This document shows, piece after piece, positions 1-9,050 of a DNA stretch of 64,000 nucleotides. The stretch is from the NCBI GenBank assembly GCA_900466475.1, contig UBMI01000018.1, forward strand, positions 1-64,000, written 5' to 3'. Numbering within the stretch: the stretch's first letter is position 1; every line of letters begins with the position of its first letter. The notes under the pieces are model-generated. The model was not told where the DNA came from, did not search any database, and worked only from the letters and a program-made list of their open reading frames with translations. The DNA comes from Hyphomicrobiales bacterium. Lineage in GTDB: Bacteria; Pseudomonadota; Alphaproteobacteria; Rhizobiales; Rhizobiaceae. Made by a program: the position numbers and the translations under genes.

Positions 1-1
1 C

Positions 2-283
2 GCAGCGCCCGCATTTGCTCACGGTGGAGGCGGAGGCCACGGAGGCGGAGGCCACGAGGGAGGGGGGCACATGGGAGGGGAGCACATGGGAGCAGAGCAC
101 ATGGGGGGATTCGGTATGGGCCATTTCGACAGGGAAGGAAACCGCGGTGCGTTTTTCGCCCACGACCGCTTCAGGGATCGCGGGCCGTTCTTCCTGGGTA
201 GCAACGACGACTATGATCGCTGCTATTGGCAATGGGACGCCGAGCACCCCGGGCGTCCGTTCAGGACCGAGGTATGCTACTAG
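2..283 (+). CDS. Gly/His-rich exported small protein, 3' part only
   Basis: The frame is open from the first bases of the window to a TAG stop, so the start lies upstream. The visible part begins with a likely signal-peptide end (AAPAFA). A Gly/His low-complexity stretch follows, with three HMG-type repeats, and then a more ordinary tail rich in Asp, Arg and aromatic residues (DDYDRCYWQWD) ending in CY. Rhizobia encode many short exported Gly/His/Arg-rich proteins of unknown role. The repetitive part comes from GGAGGC and CACATGGGAG DNA repeats. A metal-binding or envelope role would be speculation. Confidence 0.5.
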   Translation, partial: AAPAFAHGGGGGHGGGGHEGGGHMGGEHMGAEHMGGFGMGHFDREGNRGAFFAHDRFRDRGPFFLGSNDDYDRCYWQWDAEHPGRPFRTEVCY

Positions 284-579
284 TCGATGCGAAACGTAAG
301 GTCCTTCTGACCCGCCGATGACTGGCACGAACGAAAACCAGCAGTCCACCGTGCTTGGCACTCCAGCTCAAACCATGCCGCAGCGTTCTTCCTGTAATGC
401 TGCGGCAACGGCGATCGGCGGAGTCTAGGACAAGTGTGTCGTGCGCCTCGAAGCGTGCGGCATCCCTTACTGGTTCGCGGTGACACCAATGTGTCCGTCC
501 ATGGCTCTCCGAACTCAATCCATTTCTCTGGCGCGGTGCAACGACGGCCGTGCTTTTCAAGCGATATAAGGTCCAATCG
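284..579. other. Intergenic stretch with no recognised element
   Basis: About 300 bases between the end of the Gly/His-rich protein gene and the alpha/beta hydrolase start. Short frames exist on both strands, but none has a convincing ribosome-binding site or family resemblance. No palindrome, sigma-70-like promoter or terminator stood out. Confidence 0.4.
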
Positions 580-1455
580 ATGTCAATGCGAAATAGCCTC
601 AACCCCGGACATCATGTCGTCGATATCGACGGAATTCAGCAAAGCTTTCATGTCGCGGGCCAGGGGCCGGTCATGGTCGTTCACCCTGGCGGCCCAGGGA
701 TCCACTGGCAATATCTTCGCATGGGTTTTTTGGAGCACCATTTTACCATGCTCTACCTTGAGCCGATCGGCACCGGTGGCTCCGGCCGGTTGGCGGAGCA
801 CCCCCATGGCTATACCGTCGAACGCTTCGCCAAACAGCTTGGCAGGTTCCTCGAAACACTCGACCTTTCAAACGTCGTGCTTCTTGGTCATTCCCACGGA
901 GGGTTCGTCATCCAGCAATATACGATCGAGCACCCGGATCGCGTATCAGCGATGATCCTGTATTCCTCGTCGGCCGTGACAGGGAGTGATTTCATGGTGG
1001 CGGCGGCAGAGGGTGTTCGGAGTTTTGCTGATCGCCACCAGGTGGAGGGGCGGGCGGTACTGAGAGCGTGGCAGTCGGTTCCGAAAATGTCGAGCGACGA
1101 AGACTATACCGAGGTCATGCGCGACCTGCTTCCCGCCTATTTTGCCGACGATGTCCACGAGAAGCTTGATCTCGGAGTATTCCGCTTGCGGATAAAGGCG
1201 ACAATTCTCATCGGCAACAATGAGCCGTTTGACGTCCGCTCAAGACTTCAGGACCTCTCCGTACCGGCGCTTGTTCTGGTCGGAGCGCACGATTTCATAT
1301 GCGGCCCGAAATGGGCAAGAACCCTGGATGACAGCTGCTCGAATTCGGAGCTGGTGCACTTCGCCCAAAGCGGTCATTTTGCGCACTTGGAACAGCCGGA
1401 AGAGTTCTTGAACGCCGTTCTCGCATTTTCGGAAGCTCACAGGCTGATCCCGTGA
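580..1455 (+). CDS. Alpha/beta hydrolase, proline-iminopeptidase-like
   Basis: A 291-residue soluble alpha/beta hydrolase. The oxyanion-loop motif HPGGPG lies at residues 35-40, the nucleophile elbow GHSHGG at 103-108 (Ser105), a candidate acid in GAHDF, and the terminal catalytic His in SGHFAHLEQ. The HGGPG-like loop is typical of the proline iminopeptidase/epoxide hydrolase branch, but the natural substrate cannot be read from sequence. The ATG at 580 is chosen because AAGG lies 8 bases upstream; an in-frame GTG at 550 would add ten residues. It stands alone, with GGDEF and permease genes downstream, so context gives no substrate clue. Confidence 0.8.
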   Translation: MSMRNSLNPGHHVVDIDGIQQSFHVAGQGPVMVVHPGGPGIHWQYLRMGFLEHHFTMLYLEPIGTGGSGRLAEHPHGYTVERFAKQLGRFLETLDLSNVVLLGHSHGGFVIQQYTIEHPDRVSAMILYSSSAVTGSDFMVAAAEGVRSFADRHQVEGRAVLRAWQSVPKMSSDEDYTEVMRDLLPAYFADDVHEKLDLGVFRLRIKATILIGNNEPFDVRSRLQDLSVPALVLVGAHDFICGPKWARTLDDSCSNSELVHFAQSGHFAHLEQPEEFLNAVLAFSEAHRLIP

Positions 1456-1557
1456 TGAAGTTGTGCCTGATCTGCTCTGTCAGCTGGAGAAGATTCATTC
1501 AAAAGTAGCTCTCGGAAATTATAGACATCGGCATCCCGGTTGTTTTTCGGTTTGACG

Positions 1558-2772
1558 ATGGATCTTGCTACAGTTCTTCTTCTTCACAAGTGCTCGTTCA
1601 TAGTCGGCGCCATCTGCTGTTTCTACGTCAGGTGGCGCTCCAGAGAGCCAGGTCTCGATTTTCTGGCGATCGGCGACGGCCTCCTCGCCGTTGCATCCAC
1701 GCTTGCCGGGGTCGGAGAGCAAGGCATACTGCCATACGAGATCTGGACTCTGGCAAGTTTTTCCATCGGTGTCACAGGTTATGCGTTGATGACGACGGGA
1801 CTGATCCAGTTGAGCCGTCGCGGGCGAAAGCGTTCGGATTGCCTTCTGGTCGGGTTCGCCCTCATCTTGTCCGTCGTTGTTGGTTTTATGCATTGGTATG
1901 CGGATAACCAAACGCGCGCCGCAATATTCAATGCGAACACCGCAGCTTTCCTTGGCATCTCCTGTGTTGTCATCTTGCGGGATTTCTTCCTCGACCGGCT
2001 CCCGGCGAGATTGGGTCTGCTTGCGTCACTCGCCGCTGCCATGGGCTTTTCGACGCTGGTCACTGTCGGAATGATCTTTCCGCAGTATGGGCCGGTCGAA
2101 CCCCGCTATGCGTTTTTCATGCTCATCATTTGCCATTTCTCCGTCGCGCTTTTCGTGGTTGTCCTGGTGCAGGAACGCGCAGAAACTCAGCTCAGACGTC
2201 TGGCAAATACCGACGCGCTGACGGGAATCCCAAACCGGCAGCACTTTCTGGCATCCCTTCCGAGCGAGCTCAGGGACGGTGACGCCTTCATCATGATAGA
2301 CATCGACCACTTCAAGAGCATCAACGATCGCTACGGCCATGAGACGGGGGATGTGGTTCTCGTCGGCGTAGCGCAAGCCATCGCCAATACCGCTGGACGC
2401 AACGTCACGTTCGGCCGCCTTGGCGGCGAGGAATTCGCGCTGTTTCTGCGCGGTCAAACCGAAGATGCCGCCGCTGCAGAGGCGGATCAAATCCGCAGGG
2501 CGGTCAACGGCTTGGCATTTGCGGCCGGTGCGGAAACGATAGTGCCGACAGTGAGCGCAGGCGTCGCCATCTGGAGAGGCGATTGCGATGCACAGAAACT
2601 GCGGGATCGAGCAGACCAGGCGCTCTACCTCGCGAAGCGAGGCGGCCGTGACAGGGTCGAGATATATGCAGATCCGGCAAGCATCGAAGAATGCTCTTCA
2701 AGCGCGGCAACAGCCGCAGACCAGCATTCGACCGAACCCGGGCATCCCCGTCCAGGGGAGCTTGCCGCCTAA
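1558..2772 (+). CDS. Membrane-bound GGDEF diguanylate cyclase
   Basis: A 404-residue protein with about six hydrophobic segments in the first 205 residues followed by one GGDEF domain. The active-site loop reads GGEEF (residues 289-293) and the metal-binding IDIDHFK strand is present, so it probably makes cyclic di-GMP from GTP at the inner membrane. The residues before the loop read RNVT where an RxxD inhibitory site would sit, so product inhibition through the classical I-site is probably absent. The N-terminal membrane region is a plausible sensor with no family I can name. The ATG at 1558 is preferred; upstream TTG codons at 1540 and 1552 are possible. Confidence 0.85.
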   Translation: MDLATVLLLHKCSFIVGAICCFYVRWRSREPGLDFLAIGDGLLAVASTLAGVGEQGILPYEIWTLASFSIGVTGYALMTTGLIQLSRRGRKRSDCLLVGFALILSVVVGFMHWYADNQTRAAIFNANTAAFLGISCVVILRDFFLDRLPARLGLLASLAAAMGFSTLVTVGMIFPQYGPVEPRYAFFMLIICHFSVALFVVVLVQERAETQLRRLANTDALTGIPNRQHFLASLPSELRDGDAFIMIDIDHFKSINDRYGHETGDVVLVGVAQAIANTAGRNVTFGRLGGEEFALFLRGQTEDAAAAEADQIRRAVNGLAFAAGAETIVPTVSAGVAIWRGDCDAQKLRDRADQALYLAKRGGRDRVEIYADPASIEECSSSAATAADQHSTEPGHPRPGELAA

Positions 2773-3179
2773 CTGCAATTGTCAGTCAAGCCGGCTCAAT
2801 CAGCCCCGCTCCCATATCCTCGTCTATCACTGGATATAAGCTCACGTTTCAAGCAAGCCGAATGGGGATCGGGCATTCGATGCATCGAGACGATTATGTC
2901 GTCAGCGATAACAATGTGCGCCTGACAACCCTGCGGTCGCGCGGCTATCCCGGAGACGCCAATGCTCGCCAAGCGCCGCGGCCTCTCCGGCTATTCGGTT
3001 GCGCGCACAGATGCGCGAAAGGATATTGTTGTCCTTGCTCCGATTGAGGGGGCGATGCTTCGGGACCGGTGTGAGCCAGAAGCCGATCCGGCAGCTGCAA
3101 CGTCTTGAGGCGCGTATCGTCTTTGGGCAGAAGCTCCGGCGCCTAGTTTGAAAGAAGATGGCGCCGTCGGCTGGCAGTC
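2773..3179. other. Intergenic stretch, possibly eroded sequence
   Basis: About 400 bases between the 3' ends of the GGDEF gene and the minus-strand permease. Short frames on both strands lack ribosome-binding sites and resemble no family I know. One GTG-started 26-codon frame near 3070-3150 (SQKPIRQLQRLEARI) looks protein-like but is too short to classify. I see no clear terminator, although two converging genes end here. Confidence 0.35.
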
Positions 3180-4436
3180 TCAGAAAAGAACGAGCGACAG
3201 CAAGGACAAGATCAGTGCTGGAAACATGACGACAGTTCCGAGCTTGAGAAACTGCCACGCACTGACGTGCAGTCCTTCGCGGCGAAGGACGGTCAACCAC
3301 AATATTGTTGCCAGCGATCCTGTCACGGAAAGGTTAGGACCGAGATCGACTGCGATTAGCACCGCTCCGGCAATCTTGTCTGAGACATGCGCCGCCTGGA
3401 CCGCGCTTCCCGCAACCAGGCCTGCCGGGAGATTGTTGACGAGGTTGCAGACAACCGCAACAACCACGCCTGCAATGCCGGCCGCCTGTGTTTCCGACGC
3501 TGCCGCGAGTAGGGCCAATTGATCGGAGAGCATGGTTGTCAGACCGGTACGATCCAGCGCCTCCACGACGACGAACAGGCCTGCGACCAGAGGCAGGACG
3601 CTCCAGCTTACGCCCTTGAAGGTCTCGATCGGGCTTTGCCGGGTCAGTGCCAGCACCAGCACGGTGGTAATCGTGCCGGCGAGAAAAGTCAGCATACCCA
3701 AATCGATGTGCATAGCTGATGCCACGATAAGAATGACGGCCGTCAGGACAATTCCCCACCCGGCCAGCCGAGCGCTCGCGGAAAGGGTCGGCCGCGGCAC
3801 GTTTTCAGCAACGCTGTCCTGGGCAAGCGCCTGGCGCTGAGTCCAGTAAAGGCAGCCGAATGTAACAACGATCGAAACGATCGATGGAAGCATGAATGTC
3901 GACAACCAGCGCGCCAGGGGCGGCATTTCGCCACCCGCAAAGATCACCAGATTGGCGGGATTGGAGATGGGAAGGACAAAGCTCGCGGCATTGGCAATGA
4001 AGGCGCAGATCAGCAGATAGGGCATCGGATCCCGGACGCGGGCCGCCCGGCAGGCCGCGCAGACGGCTGGGGTAAGGACGACGGCCGTCGCATCATTTGA
4101 GAGAAAGACCGTCACGACGACACCGACCAGATAGACAAGCACGAACAGGCGTCGGGAGGAGCCACGGGAGTGCGTTGTGGCGATCGCCGCAATCCAGTCG
4201 AACAGTCCTTCGCGGCGGGCGAGTTCCGACAGCAGCATCATGCCGATCAGAAAAAGATATACGTCGCTGCCTTTTAAGACGCCCGTGATGACGTCCTGTG
4301 GTCCGATCAGGCGAAAGGCAAAGAGCAGCAAGGCACCGAACATGGCCCATACCGCTTCCGGCCATCGAAACGGACGAACGACCACGCCCATGGCGGTCAG
4401 GCCGGCAATGCTCCAGGTAATGGCGTGTTCTGTCAT
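3180..4436 (-). CDS. ArsB/SLC13-family anion permease
   Basis: A 418-residue polytopic inner-membrane protein with ten or more hydrophobic segments. The loop FLSNDATAVVLTP (about residues 113-125) and the second-half loop NLVNNLPAG match the paired N-D/N-N signature of the ArsB/NhaD/SLC13 ion-transporter superfamily. Members move arsenite, dicarboxylates, sulfate or cations. No arsR, arsC or arsH gene is nearby, so arsenite is not supported. It lies 143 bases downstream of a formamidase-like hydrolase on the same strand and could be a distal member of that operon, or independent. The start is the first ATG. Confidence 0.75.
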   Translation of the reverse strand: MTEHAITWSIAGLTAMGVVVRPFRWPEAVWAMFGALLLFAFRLIGPQDVITGVLKGSDVYLFLIGMMLLSELARREGLFDWIAAIATTHSRGSSRRLFVLVYLVGVVVTVFLSNDATAVVLTPAVCAACRAARVRDPMPYLLICAFIANAASFVLPISNPANLVIFAGGEMPPLARWLSTFMLPSIVSIVVTFGCLYWTQRQALAQDSVAENVPRPTLSASARLAGWGIVLTAVILIVASAMHIDLGMLTFLAGTITTVLVLALTRQSPIETFKGVSWSVLPLVAGLFVVVEALDRTGLTTMLSDQLALLAAASETQAAGIAGVVVAVVCNLVNNLPAGLVAGSAVQAAHVSDKIAGAVLIAVDLGPNLSVTGSLATILWLTVLRREGLHVSAWQFLKLGTVVMFPALILSLLSLVLF

Positions 4437-4579
4437 TCAGTCGCTGTTTTCAGTTGACCGGCCGGCTTTTATCAGCCGAGACGGCAGGCGCAAAGAATTA
4501 TCTCGGCGGTCCTTTGCGTGAGCCAATGGCAAACGTCGAGCAAGAAGGCCGACTGCAGTTGGAATTCGACGTTTGGACG

Positions 4580-5398
4580 TCACCCGACAGATGCAATCAT
4601 TTGACTGAGGACCCGACCGATAGCCGTATCCGGGAAGCCGAGATCGCGAACGCTGCTCATGTGATTGGAGCCTTCGAGCCTTTCGCTGGTGACCGACAGT
4701 CCTTGCTCTCGCAGGCGCAATGAAAAGGCGTCCGCCTGCTGATGAAACGGCGGCGTTTCTTCAGCGCCGACCGCGATAATGGCGCGACAGCCCTGGTCAA
4801 AGGAGTGCAGCATCGGCGAAAGGTCGGCAACCTCTCTGTCGGTAATGGCGATTTCTGAGTGCAGAAAAGATGATTGCAGGGGCTTCAGGTCGTAAAGCCC
4901 CCCCAGCAGGAGGGCTGCCGACACGCCCGAGAAAGCCTCCTGTCGATGAAACAGGAAGCTCGCAAGGTGCGCGCCAGCGGAATGACCGCTGACCGTAAAG
5001 CGCGAGGCGTCGCCGCCATGGCTCGCGATGTTTTCGAGCACCCATTGCTTGGCCCGCCGAACCTGATCGACGAGCACCTCCATCCTGACATGCGGCATGA
5101 GGGCATAATCGACAATGACCGCGATTGCCCCTGAGCCCGTAATGGTGTCGGCGACATAGGAGTAGTCACGTTTGGAAAACATCCGCCAGTAGCCGCCGTG
5201 GATGAACATGTGCACCGGTCGTCGGTCGCTTATACCGTCGGGGTAGAAGACGTCCATGGTTTCACTCGCGCCTTCTCCGTAAGCGATCTCCCGCATACGC
5301 AGCCTTGCACGCGTCGAAGCACTCCTTGCCTTGATCTCCGACACGATGGCGTCGAATTCCGGCACATGTCCCCGTATGCGGAACGGATCGGTTTCCAA
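4580..5398 (-). CDS. Alpha/beta hydrolase of the kynurenine-formamidase/esterase type
   Basis: A 272-residue hydrolase with HGGYW at residues 67-71 (oxyanion hole) and the nucleophile elbow GHSAG with Ser140. A C-terminal EGSNHMSS supplies the catalytic His. The HGGYW motif is shared by bacterial arylformamidase-like enzymes and carboxylesterases. No kynurenine-pathway gene (kynU, TDO) is present, so formylkynurenine is not a supported substrate. It starts 19 bases after the semialdehyde dehydrogenase stop, on the same strand. It therefore probably opens an ester, lactone or amide within the pathway encoded by that operon. Confidence 0.75.
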   Translation of the reverse strand: METDPFRIRGHVPEFDAIVSEIKARSASTRARLRMREIAYGEGASETMDVFYPDGISDRRPVHMFIHGGYWRMFSKRDYSYVADTITGSGAIAVIVDYALMPHVRMEVLVDQVRRAKQWVLENIASHGGDASRFTVSGHSAGAHLASFLFHRQEAFSGVSAALLLGGLYDLKPLQSSFLHSEIAITDREVADLSPMLHSFDQGCRAIIAVGAEETPPFHQQADAFSLRLREQGLSVTSERLEGSNHMSSVRDLGFPDTAIGRVLSQMIASVG

Positions 5399-5417
5399 AT
5401 ATTCTTCCTCTCAGCCG

Positions 5418-6905
5418 TCAGAAACTCGCCGCGATATACTTGGCTTCCATAAATTCGGCGATGCCGTGATGCTGTCCGCCCTCACGGCCGAGACCGCTCT
5501 GCTTGACGCCGCCGAACGGTGCTGCCGGATCGGAAACCAGACCGCGGTTGAGCGCGATCATGCCTGATTCCAGAGCGGAGGAAACGCGCAATCCCCGTGC
5601 TATGTCGCGTGTGAAGACGTAAGCGGCAAGACCGTATTCGGTGTCGTTGGCGCGCCCTATCACCTCGTCCTCGGTCTCGAACCTGTAAAGAGGTGCAACC
5701 GGTCCGAAGATTTCCTCATGCGCCATCTCGACACCGTCGGGCATGTCGACGAGAACTGTCGGCGGGTAGAAATAACCCGGCCCGGCGGAGGGCTCGCCGC
5801 CGCAGGTGACGCGGGCGCCTTTTGCTTTCGCATCAACGACGAGGCGGTCGATCTTCTCCACGGCTTTTGTCGTGATCATCGGCCCGCATTCGGTAAGGGC
5901 ATCGACGCCCGGACCGACGTTGAGCGCAGACATCCTTTTGGCCAGCCCCTCTGCGAAGGATTGGTAGATTCCCGACTGGACATAGAGACGGTTTGCTGCG
6001 GTGCAGGCTTCGCCCGCATTGCGCATCTTGGCAACCATCGCGCCGTCGAGTGCCGCATCCAGATCGGCGTCGTCGAAAACGATGAACGGAGCATTGCCGC
6101 CGAGTTCCATGGAACATGAGACGACATGCTTGGCCGCTTCGGCGAGAAGCAGGCGGCCAACGCCTGTCGAGCCCGTAAACGAAAGCTTTCTGACGCGCGG
6201 ATCCGCGAGAATGGTAGCGCTGAACGGGGCTGGAGTGCTTGTCGTCAGAACGTTGACGACGCCTGGAGGTACGCCCGCCTCCTCATAGATCGACGCCAGC
6301 GCATAGGCCGTTAGCGGCGTCTCGCTTGCCGGCTTCAGGATGACGGTGCAGCCAGCGGCGAGGGCCGGAGCGATCTTTCGCGTCGCCATCGCAGCCGGGA
6401 AATTCCATGGCGTGATCAGCAGGCAGATGCCGATCGGCTGGTAATCGACAATGATGCGGTTGGCGCCCGACGGAGCGATGCCGAATTCTCCCGTAATGCG
6501 GACGGCTTCTTCCGCATTCCAGCGGAAGAACTCGGCGGCATACGCGACCTCGCCGCGCGCGTCGCGCAGCGCCTTGCCATTCTCCAGGGAGATCAAGGTG
6601 GCAAGCATTTCGGAACGCTCGATCAACAGTTCGAAACAGCGTCGCAAGATCTCCGAGCGCTTGCGCGGCGGCGTCGACCGCCAGCCGGGCGCAGCCCGGG
6701 ATGCGGCTTCTATGCTTGCCTGTGCATCCTCGATGGTGGCGTCCGCAACAGCCGCAAGAAGCGCCCCGGTCGAGGGGTCGGTCACATCGATCTTGCGCCC
6801 GCTTTTCGATTGCCGCCAGTTCCCATCGATATAAAGGCCGCGGGCCGTGGCCTCAATGTCTGGCAGGTGGCGGTCGGCCTGTGGCATTTGCTGGGCAATA
6901 GTCAT
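5418..6905 (-). CDS. NAD(P)-dependent aldehyde dehydrogenase, succinate-semialdehyde type
   Basis: A 495-residue aldehyde dehydrogenase superfamily member. It shows the coenzyme loop FTGSTGVGR, the general base Glu in MELGGNAPF and the catalytic Cys in GEACTAANR (about residue 298). Overall similarity is to GabD-type succinate/glutarate-semialdehyde dehydrogenases. The start chosen is the ATG at 6905 with GAGG 7 bases upstream, leaving 16 bases to the upstream alcohol dehydrogenase gene; a longer frame from 6962 would overlap that gene. The preceding gene probably makes an aldehyde that this enzyme oxidises to an acid. Confidence 0.87.
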   Translation of the reverse strand: MTIAQQMPQADRHLPDIEATARGLYIDGNWRQSKSGRKIDVTDPSTGALLAAVADATIEDAQASIEAASRAAPGWRSTPPRKRSEILRRCFELLIERSEMLATLISLENGKALRDARGEVAYAAEFFRWNAEEAVRITGEFGIAPSGANRIIVDYQPIGICLLITPWNFPAAMATRKIAPALAAGCTVILKPASETPLTAYALASIYEEAGVPPGVVNVLTTSTPAPFSATILADPRVRKLSFTGSTGVGRLLLAEAAKHVVSCSMELGGNAPFIVFDDADLDAALDGAMVAKMRNAGEACTAANRLYVQSGIYQSFAEGLAKRMSALNVGPGVDALTECGPMITTKAVEKIDRLVVDAKAKGARVTCGGEPSAGPGYFYPPTVLVDMPDGVEMAHEEIFGPVAPLYRFETEDEVIGRANDTEYGLAAYVFTRDIARGLRVSSALESGMIALNRGLVSDPAAPFGGVKQSGLGREGGQHHGIAEFMEAKYIAASF

Positions 6906-6921
6906 TTTGGTCCTCGAATGT

Positions 6922-8148
6922 TTAGAGGGCAGCGGCGGCAAGATCGCCGTCATAGGCTGCACGAACGAGACGCTTCATGGCGTCGATGTCGAAAGGCCTC
7001 GGGTTATTCTTGATCAATCTGTCGATGCTGAGCGCCTGTTCGGCGGTCCAGTCGAGCTTGTCGGCGGTAAGTCCGAGATCGGCCAGTGTCGGTGTGATGC
7101 CGATGGCTTGAAAGAGCCTGCGGATCTCCTCGATGGCTGCTTCGGCCATTTCCTGCTTCGTCCTGCTCGTGGAATCCAGACCGAGCGCTTGCCCGATCTC
7201 AGCCATTTCGGTCATCGAGGCGGAGCGGTTATAGTTCATGACGTAGGGCATCATCGTCGCGACGCCAAGCCCGTGGGCCGTGTGGGTCAACGCGCCTGCG
7301 GGATACTGGATGGCATGCGCCGCTGCGGTACCGGCCGTGCCGAATGCGCAGCCGGCAGCCAGCGCACCCATCATTACGTCGGCGCGAGCATCTTCGTTCA
7401 ATCCGTCCTTGCAAGCCGTTTCCAGGCTGCGTCCCAGGAGCTTGATGGCGAGGAGTGCGAAATAGTCTGTAAGTTCACTCTTACCGATGAAGACATGGTT
7501 TTGTGGCAACAAGGGGTCGGCGCCGCGCCGGGCGGCCGTGAATGCCTCGATCGCATGAGTCAACGCGTCCGCGCCCGCGACAGCGGTCAGGCCCGGCGGG
7601 CAGGACATTGTCAGCTCCGGATCGCAGATAGCCGCTGCGGCAATGAGATAAGGGCTCGATATGCCGACTTTCAGCGTCCGATCCGGGTCGGAGATGACGG
7701 CAACCGGCGTCACCTCCGAGCCGGTACCCGCCGTGGTTGGCACGGCGATGATCGGCATGGTCGGGCCGGGAACCTTGAACTCGCCATAGTATTCCGAGAG
7801 GCTGCCGCCATGGCTCAAAAGCAGGGCGGCACATTTCGCCATGTCGAGGCAACTCCCCCCGCCTATCCCTATCACCATGTCGGACTCGAAGCTCCGCGCC
7901 TCCTCAACGCATAGCGCAACGGTGTCACGCGGGACATCCGGCAGGACCCGGTCATGGACCAGTGTCTCGATCGATGCCGCGTTCAATGCGGCCACAAGCT
8001 CGGCGAAAACGGAAGTCCCTGCGAAGCGCTCATCCGTGCAGATCAGCGCCTTTTGGCCAAGCCTCCTGGCGACGGATGGCAGCGCAAACCGTTGGCCCTT
8101 GCCGAACAGAATTTCTTTCGGGAGCCGGATAGCCGCAAAGAGGGTCAT
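6922..8148 (-). CDS. Iron-containing (type III) alcohol dehydrogenase
   Basis: A 408-residue group III alcohol dehydrogenase. The dinucleotide loop GIGGGSCLD, the TAGTGSEVT segment, DALTHAIEAF and the metal-binding HGLGVATMMP region are all present. Relatives include 4-hydroxybutyrate, lactaldehyde and maleylacetate reductases. It is the first gene of a minus-strand operon with a semialdehyde dehydrogenase and a hydrolase, diverging from a GntR regulator and a ribose-type ABC importer. That fits stepwise oxidation of an imported hydroxylated compound through aldehyde to acid. ATG 8148 is chosen; the in-frame extension to 8238 has no visible ribosome-binding site. Confidence 0.82.
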   Translation of the reverse strand: MTLFAAIRLPKEILFGKGQRFALPSVARRLGQKALICTDERFAGTSVFAELVAALNAASIETLVHDRVLPDVPRDTVALCVEEARSFESDMVIGIGGGSCLDMAKCAALLLSHGGSLSEYYGEFKVPGPTMPIIAVPTTAGTGSEVTPVAVISDPDRTLKVGISSPYLIAAAAICDPELTMSCPPGLTAVAGADALTHAIEAFTAARRGADPLLPQNHVFIGKSELTDYFALLAIKLLGRSLETACKDGLNEDARADVMMGALAAGCAFGTAGTAAAHAIQYPAGALTHTAHGLGVATMMPYVMNYNRSASMTEMAEIGQALGLDSTSRTKQEMAEAAIEEIRRLFQAIGITPTLADLGLTADKLDWTAEQALSIDRLIKNNPRPFDIDAMKRLVRAAYDGDLAAAAL

Positions 8149-8266
8149 TGTACTGGCCCTTTCACCAGTTGGGGAGTGAAGAAAGACCTTGAGGAAGCGT
8201 CGCAAAATTGGCGCGCGATTTCCTTCGCGCTTATCCAAATGACCCTCATGAAACCTCCGATATAAA

Positions 8267-8278
8267 ATCCTATAGGAT
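8267..8278. promoter_or_regulatory. 12-bp perfect palindrome, candidate GntR operator
   Basis: ATCCTATAGGAT reads identically on both strands. It lies in the 208-base divergent region between the alcohol dehydrogenase and the GntR-FCD regulator gene, flanked by AT-rich sequence. Position and symmetry suit an operator controlling both arms and the regulator itself. Assignment to this GntR is inferred. Confidence 0.45.
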
Positions 8279-8356
8279 ATGGGATTGCATATAGCCGAGC
8301 ATCGTGTTAGCGATTGTTCCTGTCAAGAGGCAAAAGAAATACAGGGCCGGAATACG

Positions 8357-9040
8357 ATGATGCTCAATGCCACGCCTGATCCGAGTGGTTTCATACAGCG
8401 CAGCAACAGTCTCGCGGACAGCGTCTACGAGGTGATTTTTGCGCAGCTCATGTCTCTTAAGATTGCTCCGGGTGCGCGCATCACCGTCGATAATCTGGTC
8501 AAGGAATTCAATGTTTCCCAGACTCCCATCCGCGAAGCGCTCGGCCGCCTCGAGGGGGAGGGGCTTGTCGTCAAGACGCATCTTATCGGTTACAGCGCTG
8601 CCCCGCAGATTACCCATCGTCGCTTCGATGAGCTCTATCACTTGCGGTTGCTTCTCGAGCCCGACGGTGCTGCGAGGGCGGCAAGGGCAATGGACGATGA
8701 AAAGCTCGCTATCCTCAGGGAGGCGGCCGGCGTCATGGGGCGCCGGGAAGGGGCCGATGAACGGCTGCGCTATTCCACCTTCGCGCGGCAGGATGCCGTT
8801 TTCCATGACAGGATCATGGAATTTGCCGGCAACGAGCTCATTCGCCAAACTCTCAGCCACCAGCACACGCATTTTCACATCTTTCGACTGATGTTCCATT
8901 CCCGCGTCACCGAAGAGGCGTTGGACGAGCACGAGGCGCTTCTCTCCGCATTTGCTGCGGGTGACCCATCGGCTGCCGAGAAGGCAATGAGAACCCATCT
9001 CGAACATTCACGGGACCGGCTCGTGCCGGCCTTCGATTGA
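8357..9040 (+). CDS. GntR-family regulator with FCD ligand-binding domain
   Basis: A 227-residue regulator. An N-terminal winged helix carries the typical FNVSQTPIREALGRLEGEGLV segment (split here as FNVSQTPIREAL plus GRLEGEGLV). An all-helical FCD domain with Asp and His residues follows (FHDRIMEF, LSHQHTHFH, DEHEALLSAF), which normally binds a metal and a small organic acid or sugar acid. It sits 10 bases before the importer genes and diverges from the dehydrogenase operon, so it probably responds to the imported compound or a product. ATG 8357 is chosen; an in-frame ATG at 8279 would overlap the operator-like palindrome. Confidence 0.88.
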   Translation: MMLNATPDPSGFIQRSNSLADSVYEVIFAQLMSLKIAPGARITVDNLVKEFNVSQTPIREALGRLEGEGLVVKTHLIGYSAAPQITHRRFDELYHLRLLLEPDGAARAARAMDDEKLAILREAAGVMGRREGADERLRYSTFARQDAVFHDRIMEFAGNELIRQTLSHQHTHFHIFRLMFHSRVTEEALDEHEALLSAFAAGDPSAAEKAMRTHLEHSRDRLVPAFD

Positions 9041-9050
9041 GAGGCGGGCA

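Noticed and set aside
26..105. GGAGGC and CACATGGGAG repeats as a possible mobile or regulatory repeat
   Set aside because: They are in frame with, and explained by, the Gly/His-rich protein they encode.
2902..3300. 132-codon minus-strand frame in the gap after the GGDEF gene
   Set aside because: It overlaps the end of the permease gene, has no ribosome-binding site, and its Arg/Ser-rich translation looks like out-of-frame GC-rich DNA.
3180..4436. Assignment of the permease as a genuine arsenite efflux pump ArsB
   Set aside because: Fold motifs fit the superfamily only; no arsR, arsC or arsH gene is near, so arsenic resistance is not supported.
4580..5398. Assignment as kynurenine formamidase kynB
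   Set aside because: HGGYW and GHSAG are shared with esterases, and no tryptophan-degradation gene is adjacent.
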